The translations under genes were made by a program, and so were the position numbers. Of a DNA stretch of 64,000 bases, positions 11,743-24,147 are shown in pieces. Within the stretch, counting starts at the first letter, position 1. Each line of letters opens with the position of its first letter. Under the pieces are notes generated by a model. The model worked only from the letters and a program-made list of their open reading frames with translations. It did no database searches and was not told where the DNA came from. Source of the stretch: Gonapodya prolifera JEL478 (taxonomy: Eukaryota > Monoblepharomycota > Monoblepharidomycetes > Monoblepharidales > Gonapodyaceae); the NCBI GenBank assembly GCA_001574975.1, contig KQ965740.1, positions 691,524-755,523 of the forward strand. Reading direction: 5' to 3'.

Positions 11743-12710
11743 AAGTGGAGTGCGTTTGGTGTACTTGGTGGCGACTTGCCTGTGAGCAACGATTTTGTTT
11801 TTGCACGGACTGTGGGTGGACGGCGTTACGTAGATGAAAAATATCTCAATGTACATAGAAGCGAGTTTTGCGGAGCTTCTTTACGCTTGATCTGATGAAT
11901 GATATGTGACAACGGAAATACGAAAGATAGACTCTTTCATTGCGTAGATGCATAACATCTTCCTCCCTTTTGCACTCCGATCGTACCATAAAATTATCCT
12001 GCCTGACAGTCTTCGGGGACGTCGAGAGCAGCACGATTAGCGGATTTCGGGTACAAGATCATTGATACACAATTGGTGAGAGCAGTATGACCTTAGTGCT
12101 TAGGGGCTTTCAAACGAGAGAATGCCGAGTGTTTTCGGAATGAGGAAGAAAGCCTTTTCTTCCGAAGATTGGAAAGGAGCGACAGTGAGGATGAGGCGAG
12201 GGGGGGGGGGGGGGAGGGGGCGTTCCGGGTCCAAGCCGTGAATGAAAAGGTTGGTCACTACCAACAGAAATAGTCTATTGCAGCAAAGAGCGAATTCAAT
12301 CCATCTCCAAATAGAATCCTAGTTTCGGCTCCATGATGTCATCATCAAAGACAACAACCAGCTGTGACAGCGAGCAAAGTCACCGACAGGTCCCACTGAA
12401 AATGGGCACAACGTACACTTGCACACCTCTGACACACGTTTTCATAAGAGCTGCATTCCGCGAAAGGCCCGAAACAGTCCGCACCCCGGGCCAACTTCAT
12501 TGATCCCTTGAAAGGTTCAAACCTGAAGATCAGCTCACCAAATTACATGTTCTTCTCCCACCTTTCCCCGCCGCTGCCCATCCCGCCTGCGTCTCTCGCT
12601 GCCCCGTCCCGAAGCGCTTTTCATGTCATCCCGCCAGTCCCCGGCCTGTTGTGCAGTCGTCGGCGGTGCATTATCGACCTTGTCATTTCGACAGATCCAC
12701 ACGCCCTGAT
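11743..12710. other. Intergenic region with a long G homopolymer
   Basis: No gene is visible. A run of about 15 G lies at 12200-12214. The right end leads into the promoter of the second polygalacturonase copy. Confidence 0.5.
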
Positions 12711-12780
12711 GGCACCGCCGAGCGCCCTTTATCGGCGGGGTATTAAAAAGCTGGCGGGGGATTCACGCCGAAGAGCCACA
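12711..12780 (+). promoter_or_regulatory. Duplicated polygalacturonase promoter block
   Basis: Matches the block at 10171-10260 in element order and spacing, with TATTAAAAAG at 12741-12750 in place of the AT box. It is still recognisable although the gene behind it is disrupted. Confidence 0.45.
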
Positions 12781-12819
12781 TAACAATCAGCAGCTCATAC
12801 TCTCGCACGGAACAAGAAC

Positions 12820-14338
12820 ATGAGCGACCGAAGAGCAGCTGGGCGTTTCTGGGGCGGCGCTGGCTATTGTCCCGGCGTTGGCGGTGAGACGGCAGTGAGG
12901 TGGGGATGGCAATGTGCCATGTGGTTACGTCAACTCACGCCAGTCCTCAACTACCTCCTGTCAACCACCAACTCCCCAGCAATGCGTGATCAACTCGTAC
13001 GACACCGTCACCAACTGCCTCTCCTCCTCCAACATCGTCTTCCAAGGCCGCTTCACGGTCCCCTCGAACCAAGTTATCAACATGACCAACCTGGTCTCGG
13101 GGGCCAAATTGACCGTCAAAGGCACCATCACATGGGCCCCCGGTACGCTCAACAAGACCAACTGGCTGTTCAACATTGGCGGGTCCGGCGTCACGTTCGA
13201 CGGCACTGGTGCGACGTTCGACGGCAATGGCGCGGCGTACTGGGACGGTCTGGGCGGAAACGGAGGCGCGCCCAAGCCCAAGATGTTCCAGTCCTTTTTG
13301 ACGGGCAACTCCCTCGTCAAGGGGATCAAGATCCTCAACGCTCCTGTGAACGTGTTCACCATCTTCCGGTCCGACACGACGTTCGACCATATTACGGTGG
13401 ACGACTCGGCGGGCGACCCTGTAAACGGGCAAGAGAAGGGCCACAACACGGATGCATTTGGTGGGTGGTGTATTTTTCTCGCTCTTCGCTTAGGTCTGGA
13501 CGTCACTTTTACCATGCCCCATGTGAACACATCTAGACGTCTCCGCTACCAACATCGTGATCCAAAACTGCGTCGTGGTCAACCAAGACGACTGCTTGGC
13601 GGTCAACCAGGGTTCCAACATCAACTTCATCAACAACAAGTGCACGGGGGGCCACGGCATTTCGGTCGGGTCCATTGGAACAGGGAAGACGGTCTCAGAC
13701 GTGCTTGTGCAGAACTGTACCTTGAACAGCGAGGATAACGGTGCGTTTGCGTTTCATCGTCCGGTACCTGTCTTGCATGTACGGAGGTACGAAGTTGCGT
13801 CCACTTGCCAAACTGCTCTCCCCTTCCCCCCNNNNNNNNNNNNNCCTCTTCCCCTGCAACTGCGGCTATGACGCGCAAGCCTCCGGATCAAGACAACCAG
13901 CAACGCGACGAACGGTTTCGTGAAGAACGTTGTGTGGAAGGATATCACGCTCAACAACAACGGCAAATACGGCATCGTGATCTAGCAGGACTACCAAAAC
14001 GGAGGTGGGTGTCCCGTGCTCTTGTTTTACGCATTTGTGCTTGCATCAGGCCCACTTGGGCATCTGTCAAAAACAGCAAATTAAAACATGTGCTGACATC
14101 TCCTTACCTCGTCCCCCTCCCCACACATCCAGGACCCACGGGAGTACCCGGCACGGGTATGCCCATTAGCAACGTGACCGCGATCAACGTGCACGGCACG
14201 ATGGCGGCGGGCAGCAAGAACAACATCTACATTCTCTGTGCGGCGTGCAGCCAGTTCACGTTCACCAAGGTCTCCATCACGGGCGCTCCGCCCAACTGCA
14301 CGGGCATCAACTCGGCGCCGAGGGGCTGCAAGGCGTAG
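12820..14338 (+). pseudogene. Polygalacturonase (GH28) pseudogene, copy 2
   Basis: Closely related tandem duplicate of the copy at 10302. The mature body still reads as GH28 ([31 protein letters not shown]), but three kinds of damage are visible. The signal-peptide exon lacks two single bases relative to copy 1, so it no longer encodes a signal peptide and enters the next exon out of frame. The acceptor before the RIK exon reads CAA instead of CAG at 13876-13878, and using the next AG shifts the frame by one. In the following exon the codon matching Gln (CAG) in copy 1 is TAG at 13983-13985. The last exon (ending 14338) is otherwise well preserved. A 13-N gap sits in the preceding intron. The leader indels could be sequencing errors; the nonsense and splice changes are substitutions and less easily dismissed. 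Confidence 0.85.
13832..13844. other. Assembly gap (13 N)
   Basis: Short N run in a pyrimidine-rich intron of the polygalacturonase pseudogene. Confidence 0.99.
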
Positions 14339-14640
14339 ACGGCGCGCTCTGTTTGCATGGACGACTGTGAGATATTAGAAGTTATCAACAGGAAGAATCT
14401 GGGGGTTCTTTTGCGTTTGATCAATGAAATGCGCTGATCAACAAATCGAACAAATCGAAATTATGTCCGTGCAGGAGTTAAAAGGTGAAATGGTGTGAAG
14501 GTGAAGTGTGGAGTGAGGCTCATCAAATGACCCAAAAAAAACTGGCCGCAGCACTCATCGCAAAACACTACACAACCCCGATTCGCCCATCACGCCACAC
14601 GCATCGCCTCTTTTTCCTTTTTTCCACATCCCCTCCCGCG

Positions 14641-17600
14641 ATGACATCATCCCGTCTCGCATCCGCCCTTGCGCGTGGCGACCGCGTCGTAACATCGCTG
14701 ACCCGCGCGCAGATGCTTCTCACGATCGGCGCACCCCCGGCACACGACGACCCCACAACGGAATGGCTACACGGCGTGCACGCGGAGCGCATGGTGCCGC
14801 ATGTGGGCGAAGCACTTGCGCGACTGCCAGACAACGTGTACATTTCTGCGCTTGTGCAGGACGCGCATGGGCTGAGCCAGAGCTGTCGTGCGATGTTTTC
14901 TCTGGTGGACTCGGACACGGCTCGCGCGCCGTCGCTGGCTGCGCGTAAGACGCAGGTGGAGGACACGCTGCTTGCGGTGCTCGGGCCATCCGCGTACCTG
15001 TACTCGTTCGCGTGTGTGGCACCACTGGCTGCGGCATCGCTGCACTCCCTGGGGCGAGACGCGGTTGATTTGTTGATGCTGCCCTGCGTGGAGGCTGCGG
15101 CGGCGGTAGTTGACGTGTGCACGGCGGCGGCGGCGGTTCTCGAGCACGGAAACTGGACGCACACAAAAATCGAGCGGCAGCACTGGCGCGACGGCGGAAT
15201 TGAGCTCGTCGAGGATGCCCGTGCCCGCATCTACGCCCCACACGGGTTGGCGGGGGACTCCTCCGCACGTGCCGCGTCACACTGGCACACAGCCCGATCC
15301 GCCGTCCGCTCCGCAACATCATTCCTCGAGTCTGCGCTGGGAGCTCCCTCCCGCCGCCGTGACACTTCCCTCGGAGACCCCTTGCGTCCACTCGACCCAG
15401 CACACCCATCCTACCCTGTACTTGTCCACCCGTCCAACCCTCCGCCCTCGCCATACCCACTCACCCGCGTGCGCCCAGACATCATGGCCCGTCTGCGCGC
15501 GTCCTCTGTTCGCCTCGTCAACGTCATGCACGTTCTCGTTGACCGCGCATTGGCCGCCGCAATGGCCTTCTCGCGCGTTCCCGCCGAGTCACAGGAACAC
15601 GGTATCGCATCCGCCGCGAGACTACTTGGACTTGAAATCCAGGCGTCGTCGCCGTGGGGGTCCCCGTCCGGGTCCGAGGGCAGGTCGCCCCAGCGTGAGA
15701 ACGTGGGCAAGTCACCGTCGGGACGGCGGAGTGACCACGTCCCAATGATTGAGACACGCACAACGGGGCATGGAAACCGGGCCGACACAGCAAGGTCACG
15801 AAGTCGTCATAGACTCCCCAACCCCCGGATGGACCACCAGATCACGGTCGACACTTTGCCGGTGCCTGCACCAGTCCATGCACCTGTCCTTGCTGAACGC
15901 CCATCCATGAGTTCCGTGTACGTACTTCATTCCATTTACTTTTACTGTCTCTCCAACGTTCCCTCTCACGTATTCCCCAACACCTTGTGCCACCCCATCA
16001 CGTTCCGTCCGCACTCCTCGACCCACCAACTCCACCAGCCCATCCCACCCCTCCCCCGCACCATCCTCTGTGCTCCTGGCCCCCTCCCACTCATCCGCAT
16101 CCACACCTCCCACAGGCCACCGCATGCCGCGCGCTTCCGTGTCCGCACCCTGCGTGCCCGCCCTCGGCCCCGGGACCACCACGCGGAGACCCCCACCGTT
16201 GGCGTCGTGGAATGCGCGCGTCCCCGCGCGTGAGGTGGCACTAGCAACGGCGGGCGACAAGGGCGGAACCGAGGTGCAGAAGGCGGCCTTGTGCGAACCG
16301 GCTGCTAGCGGTGAGACCCTGCTGGGCGACGAGAACGAGGGCGAGCCAGAACCCACGCCTCCTACAGTGCCCACTCCACCTGCAATCTCCGCTCCCGACA
16401 CCGCGGCATCTACATCTGCATCTGTACACCCCACCCACACAAGAGACACCTCCACCATCCGCCTCTCATGCTCCGCGTCTTCCCTCGCCCCACCAAGCTC
16501 CACCACATCCCCTCCCGCCGTCACCTTCTCTACGCCCGCATCCACATCAGCCCCCACATCACCGCCCCTCCCGATACTCGCCGCCCCGCTGTCCCCGCCA
16601 CACTCCCCTGAAACGCCTGCGCTGTCTCGGTCCCTCCCACGCACCCCGGCACCCCTCTCGCGTTCATCCACAAAGTTGGACCTCGCCCCCGTGGAGGTCG
16701 TGCTTGTCCCGATGCAGCTGCCCCCCAACGTGCTGGAGGCACTGGCGAGGGGTGCGCTGGGAAGTTCAGGCGGCGCCGGTGCGAAACCGGGGGGGAGGGC
16801 GCGAGTGCGAACAGGGAGTACCGGCGTGTGCAGGGAGGATAAGGTCGCGGCTATGGGCGTGTCATGGAAGGACGAGGTCGGCACCGTAATGGGAAAGGAC
16901 AGGACACGCGCACGAGGGAGGAGCAGGACCAGAACAAGGACGCGGACGGAGAGCGGCGAGAAACTTCTCAAAACCGGTTCGCGGGTGGCTCCGGCGTGGG
17001 AGCGTGCAAAGGCCCTCTCCCCACCTGCCGAGGTGGAGCTCACGGTGATCCCTATGGACTCTCCCCCCGTTGCAGATGCAGCACCCCACCCTGCCCTGCC
17101 CGACACTACCTGCGCCATCGAGCTTCCCCCTACACCGCCGTCATCCAGTGAAGATCCCTCGCCCGCGTCGCTGGGGCCACCCGCTATCCCACTCACACTG
17201 TCCCGCCCCGCCAGCACACCCCGCGGACCCCGCTCGCCGTCCCACGCGCGAGGGACCGTGCTCAAACCCACACCCGCCGTGCCTCGTCCTCCGAGGCTCC
17301 AAACGACGGCCGTGCTGCTCTCCCGCACCTGCAACATGCACCTCTCGTGGGACGTCCCCGGGGCGACAACCGCGCGGCCGCGGGGCGGCGTTATGGCGGG
17401 GGTGCTGGGGAGGCAGCCAGGGCGGGGCGAGACTCGGTGGCGCCGCGTGTGCGCGGAGTTGGTGGTGAGCTATGACGTTGGCCGCGCGGAGCGCGCCATG
17501 CGAGACGGTGGTGGCGGCGGGATGCCCCCGCTGGACGCCGCGGAGGTGCAAGTGTGGGATGTGGTCAAAGTGGCGACGGGAAGGGGGTGGGAGGATTTCG

Positions 17601-17981
17601 TGAGTTATGGTTGTGGGGGAGTTTGTGGCCCTGACTGTTCACACGGCTATCCCAAAGGTCGATCGCGCCGTCCCGCCCCCCTTGCACGCCTTCCCGCTTC
17701 AACACGCGCTGATCGACACGCCCAAGTCGGTCTCGTCAACACGGGACCCTGCCCACCTCGTGCGCGTGCGGCTTGTGTCGGGCGTGGACTGCGTGCTGGA
17801 GTTCACCGGGGACGAGGAGGGCGAGGAGCGCGCCAAGTGGGATAAAGCTCTGAGAGCCGTCGTGGATGGGCTGCTCAGAGGGTGGAGACGCCGCGGAGGG
17901 GCGACAGGTGGTGGCGGTGCGGCAGCGCAAGGTTTGGCAAGGGTGGAGGGGAATAGTGGGGGTGGGGGGATGGTACGGTAA
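14641..17981 (+). CDS. Large protein of unknown function with possible PH-like C-terminus
   Basis: I do not recognise this gene. The chosen start at 14641 follows an in-frame upstream ATG at 14485 whose extra residues look non-conserved. The N-terminal 300 residues are Ala/Leu-rich and helical (LHGVHAERMVPHVGEALARL, SAYLYSFACVAPLAAASLHSL). The middle is a long low-complexity Pro/Ser/Thr-rich stretch with a basic RSRTRTRTRT run. The last 250 residues look folded: LLSRTCNMHLSWDVPG, CAELVVSYDVGRAERAM, and a final exon with VRVRLVSGVDCVLEFTGDEE, then ERAKWDKALRAVV, which resembles the last strand and helix of a PH domain. Introns lie near 15920-16115 and 17600-17657. The exact donor of the first intron is unresolved because the phase I expect is not met by the visible GT sites. 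GC content is very high. Confidence 0.6.
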
Positions 17982-18282
17982 TCCTGTGGGTAGAGTACCG
18001 TAGACAGTGGTCCATGTCGGTTGGGTTTTGTTCGTACATTGATCTCTGTGAGCATTTTCTCTTTTTTGGCCACACTCCATAGACTTTTTTGTTATGATTC
18101 TAATTTCCGTAATAATCTATCCGGTTAAGAGTCACGCATGGTTCCGGTGACTCGTCAAGCGAAGGAAAAAAAGAGGGGGAAGTCGAGTTCAACGGGTAGA
18201 ACAACAGCAACACACTCATTCATTAATCAAGATGTACATCACCAACGAAGGTACCAAAATAGACTAAAAAGGCAACAATTGC
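17982..18282. other. Intergenic region between convergent genes
   Basis: AT-richer 3' flank between the unknown gene (+) and the dioxygenase (-); no gene seen. Confidence 0.5.
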
Positions 18283-19852
18283 TCACTTGTCCGCCTTTGT
18301 GAAGCTCTTCGTGGCCCTCTTCAACAACCACTCTCCCGCAGTGAGCACACCTCCGCTGTCGGACCTAAACGCGGGCGCCATGATATCCTCGCTTCCGTCC
18401 ACTTTCTTTTCGGTGTTGATGAGCGGGCTGTTTATGGGCACGAGCGGGGTCGCAAACGCAGGTCGCGCAAAGTAAGCGATAGAGTAACGCCGAGAATACT
18501 TGTATTGCGGGTCTGCCGACGGCACGACGCGGTGCATGGTGCTGCGGAGGTATCCAGAGGACCAGAATTGGATGATGTCGCCGCTGGTGCGGGGTGAACA
18601 ATGGGTGTGAAGTGATGCACGCACAAAGAAGCAGATGTAAGAGACTCACAGGTTTACAACGCAAGCATTGGGAACAGGGGGAACGTGGACCCATTCTTTG
18701 GTTTTGGGAAGTTGGATTTGCAAGCCGCCTGTCTTGTCGCCGAACAGGATGGTAATGGAACCCCAGTCGGTGTGTGCTCCGACTCTTACTCCAGCTTGCT
18801 CCTCGGTCCTGTCGGTGGTCGCAACAGGAGGAGGGTAGTGAAGGAACCGAAACGTGTCCCCGCTGGGTGCGTCGTAGCTGTGGGCTTTTTCAAAGGCGAG
18901 ATAGCCTGGAGTTCCCTCAGAATCGGGAATGCGGAGACCGAGCGCGATAAGTTGAAGGCATTTGAGGGCAAGAGAGTGGAAGTGCTAATGGCATGGCATT
19001 GAGTGACAATTCCGTTTGAAAATGATCAAAGTACGTACGCGAGAGTAGTACTCTAGTTCCGTCCAGTACTTTTTGAGCACTGCCGGGTGCTTCCGGTTCG
19101 AGTACCCTGGGTGTTGGTCTCCCCACTTGGCCATGTTGTACATCTCCTTGTCTTTCGACAGTGTTGTGGGGGACGGGGGGGGAGAGGGAGGGGGATAGGG
19201 GGGGGGGGGTCCATGAGACAAAATGCGCAACCTCCTTATTCTTCAAAGCAATCACTGTCAGTAATGCCCGACGGATCTAACGACTGGCCCCCGATGCCCA
19301 TATATCCCTGGAATGGGGTTGAGAATGGGGCTCAGTTTGAAATTTCCAAATCCGAAAGATGTCTACATACAATGTGGTCCTGATCCATCCAGTATGGCGT
19401 TTTCTCCTCGGCGGGTTCAGCAAAGTACTCTGCGGAGATGCGGAACATTTCTTCGATTTTCTCCCTGTTGTGTTGAGTGTGTTGAGGGGGGAGAATTAGA
19501 TTGGGTTACATCATTACCCATCGAAACTGACATGTCTCAAGATGTCACCCACGTTTCGATGCCGAGCCCGGTCAAGTAGAAAAACCCTGCAAGAGTTTAT
19601 GCAGATCTTAGCTCTCCTCGATGAGTCCCTTGTTGTGGAAGTGTGCAACCCACCAACTTCATTGGATGCTTTTGTCAAGCGATCAGCGAGCTGACGCGAC
19701 TGCTCTGGCTTGTTTACGGGATCAAAATCGCTCAAGTCCAGAACGGCCAGTGGCAACGTCGACGCATCAATGTTTGAAGATGGTGCTGGTGCTATAGCTC
19801 CGGCCTTGGAGGTTGCCGTATGGACTGACTGAGTTTCGAGGGCGGGGGTCAT
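18283..19852 (-). CDS. 2-oxoglutarate/Fe(II)-dependent dioxygenase (isopenicillin N synthase-like)
   Basis: Cytosolic non-haem iron oxygenase of the plant-type DIOX family. The N-terminal DIOX_N part reads LAVLDLSDFDPVNKPEQSRQ and, across an intron, EVGGFFYLTGLGIE. Further exons give EKIEEMFRISAEYFAEPAEE and GYMGIGGQSLDPSG. The double-stranded beta-helix carries the iron ligands in GAHTDWGSITILFGD (H and D) and in MHRVV (distal H), and the RRYSI sequence supplies the R-x-S 2-oxoglutarate or substrate motif. The tail is basic, ending TKADK. The length of about 400 residues is typical. Fungal relatives act in secondary metabolism, nutrient scavenging or unknown steps; no biosynthetic cluster surrounds it, so the substrate is unknown. 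The poly-G tract near 19200 lies inside an intron. Confidence 0.85.
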
Positions 19853-20111
19853 AGCGATCGAGCAATGGTGGAAAGCAGGGAATGGCGTCGCGATAATGTC
19901 CTCTTATATAAAGGCAATCGGCGGAGCGGAGGATGGAATTCCCGGCGTAACCGACATTCCGCGAACATTCTTTTCTTGGCTTCTTCTATTCACAATATGC
20001 AATTTTGCCCATTTATGAGACGGAAAAGAATACAACGCTTCTTCGGAAACACAGCAACAGAGCCAACTCTTCTTCCCATTTCGGGCCATAACCCAACATT
20101 CAGAAAACCTC

Positions 20112-21848
20112 TTAACGAACAACGACGACCTTGGGGTCGTGCGCGACGGGCGCGTAGCCTAAGCGGGATGAAACGGACAGGGTTAGTTGGACTGCAAACA
20201 ATCAGTTCCTCCGGGGACACTGACCGTAGTGAGGGGCCTTCCCACCACGCATCGAGGCAACACCGTGTGCATTGCGGTCATGAGTGAACCATTGGACAAG
20301 GCCACCAATGAGCGCCACAACAGCGAACCCGACGATCTGATGGAGGTGGGGCGTTGGGGTCATTGTATGATCGCGGAGCGGCTACTGCAAAAAGACTTAC
20401 CATAAGAATGAGCTTCCAGTCGAGGTTGTAACCGGAGTTGCTGACACCATTGTTGATGAAGCCCGAAATAAGACCGGCGAACCCAGTCTTGGCGAACACG
20501 TCGATTCCGGTGAACAGCGAGTACGACCCGGAAATTGCAGTGCTGGTAATAATGAGAGGGTTCTCGAGGAAGTGGGCTGCAGGTCAAACAAAAGGCACTT
20601 CAGCACGCATTATTGTTGCAGTACAGCAAGGAGGAACCAACCCGCAATACCGCCGGCGATAACAAAGACGGCAACCATGATCCAGAATCCCGTTTGGCTG
20701 GGAATAAGACCCTGCATTGATGACACGCTGTGAGAATCCTTATTGAAAGCCACTTCGTCAATGAAGACTTACGCCTGGCCTCAGACCCTGAAGGAACACG
20801 GCCAAGACGAAGCCGCCTACAGCACCGAGGAGGACAAGACCCACGCGCCACAAGAAGAGCGCCAGGAAACCACACACAAGCCCAGCGACGAGGATGATGA
20901 TCACTAGGGGACATACAACGATTGATTATATCGCAGAGTGTCAAGAGACAAGTTGCATCATACTCACGGTAGAAGGCTTCGCGAGATATAGCGACCTTGT
21001 AACCACCATCAGGTTCCGCATTGGTGAGGATAGCAAAAGCAAGGTAGCCGCCGAACAACGCGCCACCTAACCATAAAGTTAGCACTACAAGTACGCGAAT
21101 AAATGAAGGTGATGCGTACCAAGGAAGAGGACCGTTTTGAACAGACGGACTTGTTGACGGAAGCAAATCAGAAACCACTCGTGAATGCACCCCGCAGCTG
21201 AGCTACCCACTTCCGAAGAACACAAAGAGAATGCCGATAACAATGTTGATTACGGCACCAATGACGGATGACACCGTCAGGTCAGCGGTGGGGGCGACTG
21301 GATTTGGTTAATGGGGAAGAAATCAGACACTTCCAACACAATCGAAAAAAGTATCCATCACATGCAGGACTCATTTCAAGCGATTGCGGCGTCATCTGCC
21401 GTATCGCTAGGTCGGATACTCACATGGGTTGAACTTCGCGAGGGTGGAGTTGACTAAGGGCAACCAACAAAACCAGTCACAAAGGCTGGTAGGGCGAAGC
21501 ACAGCAGATTCACAGAAAACTCACTGTCACCGGTTGATGGTACAACCGTAGAGCTGCAGAGAGAAGATTGGTGAGGATCCTGTGAGTACTACTTGGTCGC
21601 ATCAATGAAATCACATCCAAAACCACGCCTTCCCAGTCCGACGAGAACCATATCCTCGTGAATCCCATCATATCATTGTTTTGCTTTTGATCCTGAGCCG
21701 TCCAGGTTCATCCATCGAAGAGAACTGCTGGGACTCACGTTCCGGGGAAGGTCGGTGTGGACGATTGAGCGGCTGCCAGAGCAGAGAGAAGAATCACAGC
21801 TGCGCAGGCATGTGCGAGAAAGCGGGTGAGTTGGGAAACGCGGGACAT
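20112..21848 (-). CDS. TMEM198/TM7SF3-like multipass membrane protein (DUF4203)
   Basis: Many-exon gene. Exon 1 encodes a cleavable signal peptide (FLAHACAAVILLSALAAA). Short exons then lead to a membrane core that splices to VVIGILFVFFGIR-like sequence followed by LFKTVLFLGGALFGGYLAF, the hallmark start of the TM198 family. Further hydrophobic exons read IIILVAGLVCGFLALFLWR, VGLVLLGAVGGFVLAVFLQ, FWIMVAVFVIAGGIAAHF and KLILMIVGFAVVALIGGLVQ, giving about seven membrane segments. The last exon is chosen because an in-phase acceptor at the GCTTAG near 20166 yields HYGYAPVAHDP and a basic end. In animals TMEM198 affects Wnt/LRP6 signalling; the fungal function is unknown. Some micro-exon borders are tentative. 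Confidence 0.72.
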
Positions 21849-22091
21849 CGGTGGAGAGGGGAAGTTTGAAGCCTAATAAACCGTTTTCCCTCCACACAGC
21901 ACCGCCCCCACAAGCACCGCCTGCTGCTCATGAACCCAACCAAATCCTTCCGTACCAACTCTTGGTCGCACTTAGCATATTCTGTAATTGGAAAATATGG
22001 GGATTAAGCTCTCCCTTTCAAAGAGAAAAGGTTTGACTACTATGAATATTTACATTCATCTCGTGGACTCAGCGTCGAGACCTCCACTGAA

Positions 22092-23452
22092 TCAGCACCC
22101 CTCAGGTGCCGGGCTAATACCACTGCATTTGGGAGATGCACCGGTGATAGAACCTTTGCTAAAAGTGAAGTCGTAGCACGCAGCGCAGAGAATGTAGATG
22201 TTGTTCCTGCCCTTGGAGGCCATGGTGCCTTGGACGTTGATCGCGGTGAGGTTCGAGATGAAATTCCAGAGCCCGGCTTGCCAGTGGAACCTATCGGACA
22301 AGCAAATGAATTCGTATATGAGCAGAAGGGGTAAAAGAGGGAAAGTACCTCCATTTGATAGTCCTGCTGGATCACGATACCGTCCTTGTTAATGCTGTTC
22401 AGAGTTATGTCCTTCCAGACAAAATCTTTGACAAATCCGTTGGTGGCGTCGCTAATTGTTTTGATTCGGAGACCTTCAGAAAAATCCGTCAGCAACAAAC
22501 CATATACTGCGCGAGGAATGATAACCGTACCATTGTCATTGCTTGTGATGGTGCATCCTTGAACCAGCACGTTGGAGACAGAGTTTCCAGTTTTAACGGA
22601 GCTGGGGAGGGAGCAACGAATGAATTTGTTCCTCCAATGTGATCCAAGGGCGCCACGGCTCACCCAATGGATTCCGTGACCTCCGGTGCACTGGTTGTCC
22701 AAGAACTGGATGCCAGATCCGGAGTTTACTGCCAAGCAGTCATCCTGCTTGATGACGATACAGTTCTGGATGATAATGTTGGTGGCAGAGACGTCTCCAT
22801 GGACAGCAGCGATAGATTGTATTCGGGCGAAAGCGGAGCCTACACTTCAACTCACCAAAGGCGTCGGTGTTGTGGCCTTTCTCTCACCCGCTGTGTCGTC
22901 CACGGTGATGTGGTCAAAGTGGTGTCGGAACCGCTAATGCTGAAAACATGGACCGGCGCATTCAAGATCTTGATCCCCTTCACCAACGAGTATCCTGTGA
23001 GCAGTGACTTGAACATCTTCGGTTTGGGAACGCCGCTATTCCCGCCCTTTCCGTCCCAGTGCGAAGCGCCGTTGCCGTCAAACGTAGCACCAGTACCGTC
23101 AAACGTGATGCCAGACCCGGCAATTGTGACCAGGCAGTTTGTTTTGTCAAGTGTCCCCGCCGCCCACGTGATGGGCCCTTGACGGTGACTTTGGTGCCGG
23201 ACTTGAGGCCGGACATGTCGATGACTTTGTTCGAGGGCATGGTGAATGGGCCTTGGATGACGATATCGGTCGACAAAAGACACTTAGATACAGAATCAAA
23301 AGAGTTGATAATACATTGCTGATGGGGAGCGGCGTTAGTCCGGAGAATGTTGGGAGGAGCGGGTGTTTAGTTCTCACCGCATATCCCTGAGAGCGAGACA
23401 GTTCGGTGAAGGCGAGCAGCGGCACTGGAATATGTAAGTAGCGCCGAGGCAT
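22092..23452 (-). pseudogene. Polygalacturonase (GH28) pseudogene, copy 3
   Basis: Aligned by eye to the intact copy at 24148-25520. It retains a leader (MPRRYLHIPVPLLAF...), the mature core, KQDDCLAVNSGS, CTGGHGI and [14 protein letters not shown], and ends at 22092. At least five coding indels disrupt it: single-base deletions near 23175 (in KG-ITW), near 22917 (TTFDH), near 22881 (GKSKGHN) and near 22260, plus a two-base deletion near 22672 that turns GHGISIG into GHGIHW and alters the exon end. The NTD region is therefore out of frame. The number and spread of lesions favour a true pseudogene over sequencing error. Confidence 0.85.
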
Positions 23453-24147
23453 TTTGCGAATGGGGACTGGGACTGCTCGTTGAGAATCGACGTTCGTGAG
23501 AGTTAAGGGAGGCACGTGGACGTGGACGGAGGTCAGGGTTTGAAAGGGGCAGCCCCCAGGCACCTCTCCACTATCCGCTAGGCAACTTAATGCCCGAGAG
23601 GCTCGGTCCACTCTTGGAGGAGAGAAGTTTTACATGCGTATGCGCCAGGCGAATTATTCGGATGGCGGAACCGTCCAAGTTCCGGTGCTTTTCCGAGGGT
23701 GTCATGATTATTGATCTGATTGGCCGGTTTTCACACGAAAACAAGCATGTATGTATTCGATTTGCGAAACCTCAGGTAATTATGCACAGAGAGCAAAAGA
23801 CCGCGAGAGCAAAGGGAAGTCTATGAGACACGTTAAGCGTTCCAGAATTGAATCTCCCTCCAATCATCTTGATCCATTTAGCAACAGAAAACGTTGAATC
23901 ACTGCCTCCCGTCAAAGAGAGAGAATAGCAAGCGGAATTCGGGAAGTGGACAGAAAACAAAAAATTCTCGTGGGCGAAAAAAAGATAAGGGTGTATTGTT
24001 TTTCGGCTGTCCGACAGTGGACAATTATTTACATATGTATCAGCGTACGATTGATCAATCCATAAATATCAAAACCGGACCACGGGGTTTCACACAGAAG
24101 ACTGTTCCACCGTCGGACGCGACAGCACCCCTACGCAGTTCCTGCGT

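Noticed and set aside
12820-13536. 238-codon frame reading through the start of polygalacturonase copy 2
   Set aside because: It is the out-of-frame translation produced by the leader frameshift; the conserved GH28 body is in another frame.
21181-21240. GGGTAGCTCAGCTGCGGGG on the minus strand, resembling a tRNA D-arm
   Set aside because: No T-loop box or acceptor pairing follows, and it lies in an intron/exon junction of the TMEM198-like gene.
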